Source: Streptomyces stelliscabiei (GTDB lineage: Bacteria > Actinomycetota > Actinomycetes > Streptomycetales > Streptomycetaceae). From it: 64,000 bases of DNA. Positions 42,466-51,770 of the stretch are shown in pieces (within the stretch, counting starts at the first letter, position 1; the number at the start of each line of letters is the position of its first letter). The stretch lies in the NCBI RefSeq assembly GCF_014873495.1, contig NZ_JADBGF010000001.1, positions 8,122,001-8,186,000 on the forward strand. The letters are read 5' to 3'. The notes beneath the pieces were generated by a model. That model ran no database searches. It was given only the letters and a program-made list of their open reading frames with translations, and was not told the origin of the DNA. The translations under genes and the position numbers were made by a program.

Positions 42466-43332
42466 TCAACTGCGGGCGGCGGCCGTCAGTTTGCCGATCC
42501 GGTCCGCCTCGCAGGTGCGCGGGCAGGTGACGCAGGTGTCCTCCGGGGCCAGCGTGTAGAACATGCAGCAGCTCGCCCGGTCCCGGGTGGGCAGCGACTC
42601 GCCGCCGGGGCCGGTCAGTTCACGGAAGCCCGCGGCCCCCACGTACGGCCGGGTCGCGCCCGGCAGCAGCAGCTCCAGCTCGCGCCGGCAGCGCTCCTGC
42701 TCGTCGGCGCCCAGGAGTTCGGCGACGTACCAGATCCCCTCGACGATCTCGTCGGTCGCCATGCCCCACAGTGCCCGCCCCCGCCGCCGCATCCGGGGGC
42801 CGAAGCCGCCGAGGACCGGTTCTATGTGCTCGGCGAAGGCCGCCCGCAGCTCGGCCCGCAGCGCCTCCTCGTCCGGGACCACCCGGGCGCCCGGCTCGGC
42901 GGCCGCCGGATCGCCCGGCAGGCAGCTGAACGTCTCGCCACGCACCGCCAGCCGGCTCTGCTCCCGCTGGAACGCCACCTGCCCGGCGGGGAACCGGGGC
43001 ACCCGGCGCTGCAGGAACCAGGGGACGGTGAAGAGGAGGCAGGCGTACCAGGCGTACCGGTGCAGTCCGAAGGCCGCCACCACGTCCGGCCGGCCCTCGC
43101 GGCCGTGGTCCCGCCGTATCTGGGCCGCGTCCCAGGCGAGGAACGCGTCGAGCTCGGCTCCGGCCGCCGCGAGCCCGGCCGCCCGGACCCACCCCTCGCC
43201 GTCGGGCAACGGATCCATGGGGGAGAGTTCTGTCACGCTCACCATCGGCAGGACCTCGCTCAGGCGGGCGTACGCGGCCGTCATGGGTGACGTGCGCGCG
43301 GAAAGGGCCGGTGCCGGAGCTGAGTGGGGCAT
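42466..43332 (-). CDS. FhuF-type siderophore-iron reductase
   Basis: 288-residue cytoplasmic protein. The C-terminal 2Fe-2S site is 'CCMFYTLAPEDTCVTC', exactly the CCX10CX2C pattern of FhuF-family ferric-siderophore reductases, followed by 'PRTCEADRIGKL'. The N-terminal ~200 residues match the siderophore-interacting part ('AAFGLHRYAWYACLLFTVPW', 'RGRALWGMATDEIVEGIWYV'). It would release iron from imported hydroxamate siderophores. ATG 43332 is used; an internal ATG at 43284 lacks a ribosome site. An iron box stands 29 bp upstream, so expression should rise on iron starvation. Confidence 0.92.
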   Translation of the reverse strand: MPHSAPAPALSARTSPMTAAYARLSEVLPMVSVTELSPMDPLPDGEGWVRAAGLAAAGAELDAFLAWDAAQIRRDHGREGRPDVVAAFGLHRYAWYACLLFTVPWFLQRRVPRFPAGQVAFQREQSRLAVRGETFSCLPGDPAAAEPGARVVPDEEALRAELRAAFAEHIEPVLGGFGPRMRRRGRALWGMATDEIVEGIWYVAELLGADEQERCRRELELLLPGATRPYVGAAGFRELTGPGGESLPTRDRASCCMFYTLAPEDTCVTCPRTCEADRIGKLTAAARS

Positions 43333-43360
43333 GCGGGGACCGCCGTTTCACCATCGCTGG

Positions 43361-43379
43361 CCAAGTAAGGCTTACCTTA
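43361..43379 (-). promoter_or_regulatory. iron box (DmdR/IdeR operator)
   Basis: On the minus strand the site reads TAAGGTAAGCCTTACTTGG, which agrees at 16 of 19 positions with the actinobacterial iron-box pattern TWAGGTWAGSCTWACCTWA. It lies just upstream of the FhuF-type reductase gene. Confidence 0.8.
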
Positions 43380-43531
43380 CCCGAGGTGGTCGAGGTTTGA
43401 ACTGAGGGCATGTGCGCCTATGGTGCTTTACGACCGGTAACAACCCCAGTAATGACCTAAGCGCCCCCATGTACCCCGTCGGCCGCGCTGCCCGACCCAC
43501 CCGACACACGACTCGGCTCGCAGGAGGACCC

Positions 43532-44416
43532 GTGGAGCAGGCCGGACCGCGCTCGCGTCAGGCCGCCCCGCGCGCGCCGGAGGCCGCCGCCCGTCCGGCG
43601 TCGGCCTACCGCGTGCCCGCGCAGCCCGGAGTCGCGGACGTCGACCGGGAACGGGGCATCACCGCGGACGGCGGCGGCGCCGGGGTGCGCGGCGACACCG
43701 GCGGCGTCACCGACGCGGCCCGGGGCGAGCACACGCACAGCGAGACGCCCATCCCGCTGCCGCGCACGCCGGAACGACCCGTCCTCCAGCGGTCCTCCGT
43801 ACGGGGGCAGATCCTCGACGCGCTGCGGGCCGCGCTCGCGGGCGGTGAGCTGACGCCGGGCGAGGTGTACTCGGCGCCCGCGCTGGGTGAGCGGTTCGGG
43901 GTCTCCGCGACCCCCGTGCGCGAGGCGATGCAGCAACTGGCCATCGAGGGCGCGGTCGAGGTCGTGCCCAACCGGGGCTTCCGCGTCGTACGACGGGGTG
44001 CCCGGGAGCTGGCCGAGCTGGCGGAGGTGCGGGCGCTGCTCCAGGTGCCGGTGGTCATGCGGCTCGCGCGTACGGTGCCGGCGGACCGCTGGGGCGAACT
44101 GCGGCCGCTCGCCGACGAGACGGCTCGCGCGGCGTCCACCGGGTGCCGGGCCACGTACGGGGAGGCGGACCGGGCCTTTCACCGGGGGGTGCTGGGGCTG
44201 GCCGGGAACGAACAGCTGCTGCAGATCGCGGACGATCTGCACCGGCGTACCCAACTGCCCTTGGGGGTCGGGCACTTGGGGGATGTCGGGAGTGGGGGAC
44301 GCGTGGAGCTGATGGCTGACGCGGCGGAGCACATCGCGTTGCTGGACGCGTTGATGGCCGAGGACCTGGAAGCGGCGTGCTGTCTGGTGGAGAAACACTT
44401 CGGGGCGGTGGGCTGA
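43532..44416 (+). CDS. GntR-family transcriptional regulator (FCD type)
   Basis: 294 residues. A disordered Pro/Ala/Arg-rich N-terminal extension of about 80 residues precedes the GntR winged helix ('RSSVRGQILDALRAALAGGE', 'ALGERFGVSATPVREAMQQL', 'VVPNRGFRVV'). The C-terminal all-helical FCD domain carries the metal-ligand pattern 'EADRAFHRGVLGLAGN' and 'DAAEHIALLDALMAEDLEAA'. It should bind a small organic acid; target genes are unknown. The GTG start at 43532 has CAGGAGGA six bases upstream. It is divergent from the iron reductase and is followed by repeat copy B. Confidence 0.9.
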   Translation: MEQAGPRSRQAAPRAPEAAARPASAYRVPAQPGVADVDRERGITADGGGAGVRGDTGGVTDAARGEHTHSETPIPLPRTPERPVLQRSSVRGQILDALRAALAGGELTPGEVYSAPALGERFGVSATPVREAMQQLAIEGAVEVVPNRGFRVVRRGARELAELAEVRALLQVPVVMRLARTVPADRWGELRPLADETARAASTGCRATYGEADRAFHRGVLGLAGNEQLLQIADDLHRRTQLPLGVGHLGDVGSGGRVELMADAAEHIALLDALMAEDLEAACCLVEKHFGAVG

Positions 44417-44453
44417 GGTCGCGTCGGCGGCCTCGGGCCCGGTGGGGCTTCTC

Positions 44454-44547
44454 GCGCAGTTCCCCGCGCCCCCGAAAAGCCGGGGCTGCGCCCCGTGCTT
44501 TTCAGGCCCGTCAGGGCCTGTGCTCTTAGGGGCGCGGGGAACTGCGC
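44454..44547. repeat. dispersed palindromic intergenic element, copy B
   Basis: Starts GCGCAGTTCCCC and ends GGGGAACTGCGC. The core holds a stem-loop GGGGC-TGC-GCCCC flanked by AAAAGC/GCTTTT. The element and about 28 bp of its right flank are near-identical, in opposite orientation, to copy C (51525-51619); its ends also match copy A. It occupies the gap between the GntR gene and the convergent TPR gene. Confidence 0.85.
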
Positions 44548-44608
44548 GACCAGCCCCCACCCGTCCGCACCCGAAGCACGCACCCGCACTCATGCCCCCG
44601 TCGCGCCG

Positions 44609-45385
44609 TCACGCCGTCGCGGCCGGCGGTGGTGCCAACTGCCGGGCCAGCCACGTCGGTACGCCGCCCAGCAGCCGGAACAACCGCCCCGCCTCCTCGC
44701 GCAGCCGCGACGCCTCCGGTTCGGACTCGGTGTCCGCGAGGGCGACGAGAGCCGGGGCGGTGCCGACCAGATAGCCCAACTCCTCCCGAATCCGCAGGGA
44801 TTCGGCGAAGCCGTGCCGCGCCTCGGCCAACTCGCCGTCGCGCAGGGCGAGTCCGGCGAGATGACGCCAGGTGAAGGACTGCAGGAGCAGATCGTCGTGC
44901 GCGGTCGCCCCGGCGTGGGCCCGTCGGTAGGCGGCACGCGCGGCCTGCGGGGATCGGGCGAGGTTCTCGGCGAGAACCCCCCGCCGGAAGTCGAGCAGGG
45001 CCCGGCCGGGCGCGCCGGGGGCGATCAGGGCCGCCGCCCGGCCGAGCGCGGCCCGCGCCTCGTCGGCGCGGTCCCGGACACGGAGCAGCGTGGCCGCGTA
45101 CGCCAGTTGGCCGCGCTCGCAGGCCGCCGCGCCCCGCTCGTCGTCGGTACGGGCCTGCGCCTCGGCCGTGCGCAGCGCGTCCTCGGCCTCCTCCCAGCCC
45201 TGCTCGGTGTAGAGGCAGCGTTCGACGAGCAGCGCGGTCCGCTGCAGCGAGGCCTGTGGGGTGTCGGGCTCGATCAGGGCTGCCGCGTCGACCCAGCAGG
45301 CGCGTGAGCGCAGCCGCCATACCGCGGTCTGGAGTGGATCGTCACCGGCGGTCGTTCCGTTACCGGACATGGCGGTGTGCGCCAC
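44609..45385 (-). CDS. TPR-like helical repeat protein, function unknown
   Basis: 258-residue, probably cytoplasmic protein made of Ala/Leu/Arg-rich helix pairs, e.g. 'ERCLYTEQGWEEAEDALRTA', 'CERGQLAYAATLL', 'AENLARSPQAARAAYRRAH' and 'LRDGELAEARHGFAESLRI', which follow the tetratricopeptide pattern. The GTG at 45385 is chosen because GGGGAGG stands five bases upstream; an ATG at 45370 is the next choice. No enzymatic motif is present. Transcribed in the same direction as PucR but 150 bp downstream of it. Confidence 0.75.
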   Translation of the reverse strand: MAHTAMSGNGTTAGDDPLQTAVWRLRSRACWVDAAALIEPDTPQASLQRTALLVERCLYTEQGWEEAEDALRTAEAQARTDDERGAAACERGQLAYAATLLRVRDRADEARAALGRAAALIAPGAPGRALLDFRRGVLAENLARSPQAARAAYRRAHAGATAHDDLLLQSFTWRHLAGLALRDGELAEARHGFAESLRIREELGYLVGTAPALVALADTESEPEASRLREEAGRLFRLLGGVPTWLARQLAPPPAATA

Positions 45386-45535
45386 GTTGCCCTCCCCGAG
45401 CACGCCCTTGAGCTTTGAGTGGTGGCCGCATCTCAGCACGGATTCCGTGGCCCGGCCAAGGGGGTGGGTGAAGGAATTCACAAAGTCATGGGGTGCGGAC
45501 GGCGCACTTGGATCTTCGCCCACCACCCCATGACC

Positions 45536-47212
45536 TCAGCTCATGCGCAGGGCCAGGAAGAAGTCCAGCTTGTCCTCCAGCCGGGAGAGGTCCCGGCTCG
45601 TCAACTGCTCGATGCGGCCCACCCGGTAGCGCAGCGTGTTGACGTGCAGGTGGAGCCGGGCGGCGCAGCGCGTCCAGGAGCCGTCGCACTCCAGGAACGC
45701 CTCCAGGGTGGGGATCAGCTCGGCGCGGTGCCGGCGGTCGTAGTCGCGCAGGGGGTCCAGGAGCCGGGCCGTGAAGGCGCGGCGCACGTCGTCGGGGACG
45801 AAGGGCAGGAGCAGCACGTGCGAGGCCAGTTCCTGATGGCCCGCCGCGCACACCCGGCCGGAACGGGCGGCCGCCACCCGGCGGGCGTGCCGGGCCTCCT
45901 CCAGCGCGCCGCGCAGGCCCTCCGCCGAGTGCACGGCGGCGCTGACACCGAGGGTGAGCCGTCCGTCGTCGTCGAGCCCGGCGGTCAGCGGGTCCCGTAC
46001 GGCGGTGAGGAGCGTGTCGGCGTGGATGCCGGGCTCCGGACCGTCGGGCCCCGAGGAGACCGCCGGGAGGGGGACGAGGGCGATGGCCTCCTCACCCGTG
46101 TGGGCTACGGCGATCCGGTCCGAGGGCTCCGGGCCCGTCGCCAGGGGATCGACGAGGATCTCCTCCAGAAGCGCCTGGGTGACCGGACCGCTGTCGCTCT
46201 CGTCGCCGTCCCACTCGACCCGGGCCACGACGATCTGCCAGTGCGGCGCCGACCCGAGGCCGGGCAGCAGCACCGGCGCGGCCACCCGCAGCCGGGCCGC
46301 GATCTCGGCCGGGGCCGCCCCCGCCTGCACCAGTTCCAGGACCTCCTGGGCGAGTCTTCGCCGTACCGTGCGGGCCGCGTCGCGCCGGTCGCGCTCGACC
46401 GCGATCAGCTGGGTGACGCCCTGCAGCAGGTCGAGCCGTTCGGCGGGCCAGTCCCCGGCGTCCGCCTCGACCGCGAGGAGCCACTCGGACAGCACGGTCG
46501 CGCGCACGTCCCGCGCGAGGGGATCCGTGCCGCGGCCCGCGCCGCCGATCGGGAAGAGCGAGTACGTGGTGGTGCCGACGATCACGCGGTGCGGTCCTCG
46601 CCGTCCCGTGCGGGTCGCCGCCAGGTGCTCGGCGGCCAGCCGCGCGCGCAGTTCGGCGGGCAGGGCGGGCCCGGCGTCCTCGGGGCCCGCGACGAGCCGG
46701 CCGGCGGGGGAGAGCACCCAGGCGCGCAGGTCCAGATCCGAGCCGAGCAGGTCCAGAACCACGTCCGGGCCGCCGCCCGCCGGGCCGGAGGTCATCATCC
46801 GGCGGTGGCGGTCCACCACGGCCGCCAGGTCTCCGGCCCGCTCGCCGGAGACCTGCCGTACGACGTGCTCGGTGATCGTCGCGAAGGCCACCGACTCGTT
46901 CACCGCGAAGAGCGGGAGCCGGTGCCGGGCGCAGGCCACGACCAGGTCCTCCGGGATGTCGCCCAGCTCCGCCTCCCCGGCCGCCAACGCGGTGACCCCG
47001 GCCCCTGCCAGGAGCCGTACGAAGGGCTCGGAGTCGGCGGCGTCCCGGCGCCAGGCCAGGCCCGTGAGCACCAGCTCGCCGCCGGAGAGGTAGCGGCTGG
47101 GGTCCCTGAGGTCGGTGGTCATCACACCGCGCACGGTGCGGTCCAACTCGTCCCCGCCGCCGAGCAGCCGCAGACCCAGCGCGTCGGTGTCCAGCAGTGC
47201 GCGCAGCCGCAT
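45536..47212 (-). CDS. PucR-family transcriptional regulator of purine catabolism
   Basis: 558-residue regulator. An N-terminal purine-catabolism (PucR) domain (~1-115, 'GVMTTDLRDPSRYLSGGELV') precedes a central GGDEF-like/CdaR region. The C-terminal helix-turn-helix (HTH_30) reads 'TRCAARLHLHVNTLRYRVGR' just before 'IEQLTSRDLSRLEDKLDFFL'. It is divergent from the xanthine dehydrogenase operon, its likely target. ATG 47212 begins with the conserved 'MRLRALLDTD'; an in-frame GTG at 47224 would add four residues. Confidence 0.92.
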   Translation of the reverse strand: MRLRALLDTDALGLRLLGGGDELDRTVRGVMTTDLRDPSRYLSGGELVLTGLAWRRDAADSEPFVRLLAGAGVTALAAGEAELGDIPEDLVVACARHRLPLFAVNESVAFATITEHVVRQVSGERAGDLAAVVDRHRRMMTSGPAGGGPDVVLDLLGSDLDLRAWVLSPAGRLVAGPEDAGPALPAELRARLAAEHLAATRTGRRGPHRVIVGTTTYSLFPIGGAGRGTDPLARDVRATVLSEWLLAVEADAGDWPAERLDLLQGVTQLIAVERDRRDAARTVRRRLAQEVLELVQAGAAPAEIAARLRVAAPVLLPGLGSAPHWQIVVARVEWDGDESDSGPVTQALLEEILVDPLATGPEPSDRIAVAHTGEEAIALVPLPAVSSGPDGPEPGIHADTLLTAVRDPLTAGLDDDGRLTLGVSAAVHSAEGLRGALEEARHARRVAAARSGRVCAAGHQELASHVLLLPFVPDDVRRAFTARLLDPLRDYDRRHRAELIPTLEAFLECDGSWTRCAARLHLHVNTLRYRVGRIEQLTSRDLSRLEDKLDFFLALRMS

Positions 47213-47553
47213 TCTCGTCGCCACCGTTCTTGTCTAGAAAACAACGTTCGGTTCGCCCGGGAAGCGTGCCCGAGGCTTCCGCGGGAGGGTGGTCGTGGAG
47301 GCCGGGGCCCCGTGTGTGTGCGGGGTGTTTCCAGCCGAAAACGAAGAGGTTGCCGAGGGCCTCCGTTCATACGAATCTACAAGATGCGCCCCTTGGCCAG
47401 CCAACTCCTTCATGTTTTCCGTGACTGACCGGGGTCGGGCGGGCGCTGTGTACTGAGACCCAAGACACGTGAACAGCCCATGGACGAGCCGGGCCCGCCG
47501 CACACGATGATCTGGCTCAAAAGACGACACAGACGAAGAAGAGAGCCGGTCAC
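47213..47553. promoter_or_regulatory. divergent control region of pucR and xanthine dehydrogenase genes
   Basis: 341 bp with no gene. A perfect palindrome with a two-base centre, TTGGC-CA-GCCAA (47393-47404), lies roughly midway and is the best operator candidate for PucR. AT-richer stretches (TTCATACGAATCTACAAGATG near 47368, given in part) may hold promoter elements. Confidence 0.5.
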
Positions 47554-48440
47554 ATGGACTTCCTTCGCCCCGCCAGCTGGGAGGAGGCGCTCGCCGCGAA
47601 GGCCGAGCACCCCACCGCTGTGCCGATCGCAGGCGGCACCGACGTGATGGTCGAGATCAACTTCGACCACCGCCGGCCCGGGCATCTGCTCGACCTGAAC
47701 CGCATCGGCGAACTCTCCGAGTGGGAGGTCGGCGAGGACACGGTCCGCCTGGGCGCGTCCGTCCCCTACACCCGGATCATGGAGAACCTCCGTACCGAGC
47801 TGCCCGGCCTCGCCCTGGCCTCGCACACGGTCGCCTCCCCCCAGATCCGTAACCGCGGCGGCGTCGGCGGCAACCTCGGCACCGCCTCCCCGGCCGGCGA
47901 CGCCCACCCGGCCCTGCTCGCGGCGGGCGCCCAGGTCGAGGCCGAGTCCGTACGCGGCACCCGGCTCATCCCCATCGACGACTTCTACACCGGCGTGAAG
48001 CGCAACGCCCTCGCCCCGGACGAGCTGATCCGCGCGGTACGCATCGACAGGGCGGACGGCCCGCAGCAGTACTCGAAGGTCGGCACCCGCAACGCGATGG
48101 TCATCGCCGTGTGCGCCTTCGGGCTCGCCCTCCACCCGTCGTCGCGGACCGTGCGGACCGGCATCGGCTCGGCCGCGCCGACCCCCGTCCGGGCCAAGGC
48201 CGCCGAGGAGTTCCTGAACGCGGCGCTCGACGAGGGCGGCTTCTGGGACAACGGCCGGATCATCACCCCGTCGGTCGCCAAGCAGTTCGCCGACCTGTGT
48301 GCCGGCGCGTGCAACCCGATCGACGACGTCCGCGGCACCGCGAGCTACCGCCGCCACGCGGTCGGCGTCATGGCCCGCCGCACGTTGATGTGGACCTGGG
48401 AGTCGTACCGCGGCACCGCCGCCACCGAGGGAGCTGCGTG

Positions 48441-48441
<1 letters not shown>
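47554..48441 (+). CDS. xanthine dehydrogenase, FAD-binding subunit
   Basis: 295-residue medium subunit of a molybdenum hydroxylase that oxidises hypoxanthine and xanthine to urate. FAD motifs are 'TAVPIAGGTDVMVEINFD' and 'RNRGGVGGNLGTASPAGDAH'; the C-terminal CO_deh_flav_C domain ends 'YRRHAVGVMARRTLMWTWES'. First gene of a three-gene operon; its stop overlaps the next start (TGATG). It passes electrons from the 2Fe-2S subunit to NAD+. Confidence 0.95.
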
Positions 48442-49061
<620 letters not shown>

Positions 49062-49063
49062 AC

Positions 49064-51451
49064 ATGGGAACCACCGGCCTGCCCACCAACATCACCCAGG
49101 GCTCCCGCACCAAGGGCGGCATCGGCGAGTCCACGCTGCGCCCGGACGGCACCCTCAAGGTCACCGGTGAGTTCGCGTACTCGTCCGACATGTGGCACGA
49201 GGACATGCTCTGGGGCCAGGTCCTGCGCTCCACCCTCGCCCACGCCGAGATCGTCTCCATCGACACGGCCGAGGCCCTCGCCACACCCGGTGTCCACGCC
49301 GTCATGACGTACGACGACCTGCCGACCGAGGTGCGCAACTACGGCCTGGAGATCCGGGACACCCCCGTCCTCGCCCACGGCAAGGTCCGCCACCACGGCG
49401 AGCCCGTCGCGATCGTCGCAGCCGACCACCCGGAGACCGCCCGCCGCGCCGCCGCCAAGATCAAGGTGGAGTACCGGGAACTTCCGGTCATCACCGACGA
49501 GGCCTCGGCGACCGCGGCGGACGCGCTCCTCATCCACGAGGGCCGCGACGACCACCACAGCGGCCATGTCGCTCACCCGAACATCGTCCACCGCCAGCCG
49601 ATCGTCCGCGGCGACGTGGCGGCGGCCCGTGAGCGCGCCGATGTGATCGTCGAGGGCGAGTACGTCTTCGGCATGCAGGACCAGGCCTTCCTCGGACCGG
49701 AGTCCGGGCTCGCCGTGCCCGCGGAGGACGGCGGCGTCGACCTCTACGTCGCCACCCAGTGGCTGCACGCCGACCTGGGCCAGATCGCGCCCGTCCTCGG
49801 CCTGCCCGAGGACAAGGTACGGATGACCCTGGCCGGAGTCGGCGGCGCCTTCGGTGGCCGCGAGGACCTGTCGATGCAGATCCACGCCTGCCTGCTCGCG
49901 CTGCGCACCGGCAAACCGGTCAAGATCGTTTACAACCGCTTCGAGTCCTTCTTCGGCCATGTCCACCGCCACCCCGCGAAGCTCCACTACGAGCACGGGG
50001 CCACGAAGGACGGCAGGCTCACTCACCTCAAGGCCCGCATCGTCCTGGACGGCGGCGCGTACGCGTCCTCCTCCCCGGCCGTCGTCGGCAACGCCGCCTC
50101 GCTCGGCGCGGGCCCGTACGTCATCGAGGACGTCGAGATCGAGGCCCTCGCCCTCTACACCAACAACCCGCCCTGCGGCGCCATGCGCGGCTTCGGCGCG
50201 GTCCAGGCGTGCTTCGCCTACGAGGCGCAGATGGACAAGCTGGCGGCGAAGCTCGGCATGGACCCGGTGGAGCTCCGGCAGATCAACGCCATGGAGCAGG
50301 GCACCCTCCTGCCGACCGGCCAGGCCGTCGACTCCCCGGCCCCGGTCGCCGAACTCCTGCGCCGCGTCAAGGCGATGCCTCTGCCGCCGGAGCGCCAGTG
50401 GCTCGCGGCGGGCGAGGCGGCCGACGTACGGCAGCTGCCGGGCGGCCTGTCCAACACCACGCACGGAGAGGGCGTCGTGCGGGGCGTCGGCTACGCGGTC
50501 GGCATCAAGAACGTCGGCTTCTCCGAGGGCTTCGACGACTACTCGACCGCCCGCGTCCGTATGGAGGTGGTGGGCGGCGAGCCCGTCGCCACCGTCCACA
50601 CGGCCATGGCGGAGGTAGGCCAGGGCGGCATCACCGTCCACGCGCAGATCACCCGCACCGAGCTGGGCGTCACGCAGGTGACCATCAACCCGGCGGACAC
50701 GCGGGTGGGTTCGGCCGGCTCGACCTCCGCGTCCCGGCAGACGTACGTCACGGGCGGCGCGGTGAAGAACAGCTGTGAGCTGGTCCGGGAGAAGGTGCTG
50801 GAGCTGGGCCGGCGCAGGTTCGGCACGTACCACCCGGCCTGGGCCACCGCCGAACTCCTCCTGGAGGGCGGCAAGGTCGTCACCGACGCCGGTGAGGTGC
50901 TGGCCGACCTGGTGGACGTCCTCGGGGACGAGGCCGTCGAGGTCGAGGCGGAGTGGCGGCACCGGCCGACCGAACCCTTCGACCTGCGGACGGGGCAGGG
51001 GTTCGGGCACGTGCAGTACTCCTTCGCCGCACACCGCGCGGTCGTCGAGGTCGACACCGAGCTGGGCATGGTCAAGGTCGTCGAGCTGGCCTGCGCCCAG
51101 GACGTCGGCAAGGCGCTCAACCCGCTCTCCGTGGTGGGCCAGATCCAGGGCGGTACGACCCAGGGTCTCGGCATCGCGGTGATGGAGGAGATCGTCGTCG
51201 ACCCGAAGACCGCGAAGGTCCGTAACCCGTCCTTCACGGACTACCTCATCCCCACGATCCTCGACACGCCGACCATCCCCGTCGACGTGCTCGAACTCGC
51301 CGACGACCACGCGCCGTACGGGTTGCGTGGGGTCGGAGAGGCGCCGACGCTGTCGTCGACCCCGGCCGTGCTGGCGGCGATCCGGGCGGCGACGGGGTTG
51401 GAACTGAACCGGACGCCGGTACGGCCGGAGCATCTGACCGGTACGGCGTAG
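49064..51451 (+). CDS. xanthine dehydrogenase, molybdopterin-binding subunit
   Basis: 795-residue catalytic subunit. Substrate and cofactor motifs include 'AGVGGAFGGREDLSMQ', 'PPCGAMRGFGAVQACFAYE', 'GQGGITVHAQI' and 'SAGSTSASRQTYVTGGAV'. The active-site glutamate is in 'YGLRGVGEAPTLSSTPAV' near the C-terminus. The ATG lies three bases after the previous stop. The pattern matches bacterial xanthine dehydrogenases acting on purines, consistent with the PucR regulator, NCS2 permease and XdhC-type factor nearby. Confidence 0.95.
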   Translation: MGTTGLPTNITQGSRTKGGIGESTLRPDGTLKVTGEFAYSSDMWHEDMLWGQVLRSTLAHAEIVSIDTAEALATPGVHAVMTYDDLPTEVRNYGLEIRDTPVLAHGKVRHHGEPVAIVAADHPETARRAAAKIKVEYRELPVITDEASATAADALLIHEGRDDHHSGHVAHPNIVHRQPIVRGDVAAARERADVIVEGEYVFGMQDQAFLGPESGLAVPAEDGGVDLYVATQWLHADLGQIAPVLGLPEDKVRMTLAGVGGAFGGREDLSMQIHACLLALRTGKPVKIVYNRFESFFGHVHRHPAKLHYEHGATKDGRLTHLKARIVLDGGAYASSSPAVVGNAASLGAGPYVIEDVEIEALALYTNNPPCGAMRGFGAVQACFAYEAQMDKLAAKLGMDPVELRQINAMEQGTLLPTGQAVDSPAPVAELLRRVKAMPLPPERQWLAAGEAADVRQLPGGLSNTTHGEGVVRGVGYAVGIKNVGFSEGFDDYSTARVRMEVVGGEPVATVHTAMAEVGQGGITVHAQITRTELGVTQVTINPADTRVGSAGSTSASRQTYVTGGAVKNSCELVREKVLELGRRRFGTYHPAWATAELLLEGGKVVTDAGEVLADLVDVLGDEAVEVEAEWRHRPTEPFDLRTGQGFGHVQYSFAAHRAVVEVDTELGMVKVVELACAQDVGKALNPLSVVGQIQGGTTQGLGIAVMEEIVVDPKTAKVRNPSFTDYLIPTILDTPTIPVDVLELADDHAPYGLRGVGEAPTLSSTPAVLAAIRAATGLELNRTPVRPEHLTGTA

Positions 51452-51524
51452 TCCGTGGCCGCCGGGCGCGTAGGGGCTCGGGCGGTTCGGTTCGTCGGCG
51501 GGTGCGGGTGGGTGGGGGCTGGTC

Positions 51525-51619
51525 GCGCAGTTCCCCGGCGCCCCTAAGAGCACAGGCCCTGACGGGCCTGAAAAGCACGGGGCGCAGCCCCTGCTCTTCC
51601 GGGGCGCGGGGAACTGCGC
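51525..51619. repeat. dispersed palindromic intergenic element, copy C
   Basis: Begins GCGCAGTTCCCC and ends GGGGAACTGCGC; in reverse complement its core is almost the same as copy B (shared GGGGCTGCGCCCC, GTGCTTTTCAGGCCC and GTGCTCTTAGGGGCG blocks). It lies in the 319-bp gap between the dehydrogenase operon and the NCS2 permease; the rest of that gap shows no gene. Confidence 0.85.
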
Positions 51620-51770
51620 GAGAAGCCCCACCGGACCCGCACCCGACAACGCACCCCACCAGCACCCACCCCGTTCGTCTCGGGCCGTCCCCCGGGTCGG
51701 GCACTTCCCAAATCCCGCCGAAGCCCGGTGCGACGGCCGGGTGCCCCTGTGAACCTTGGGAGTAGGCCCC

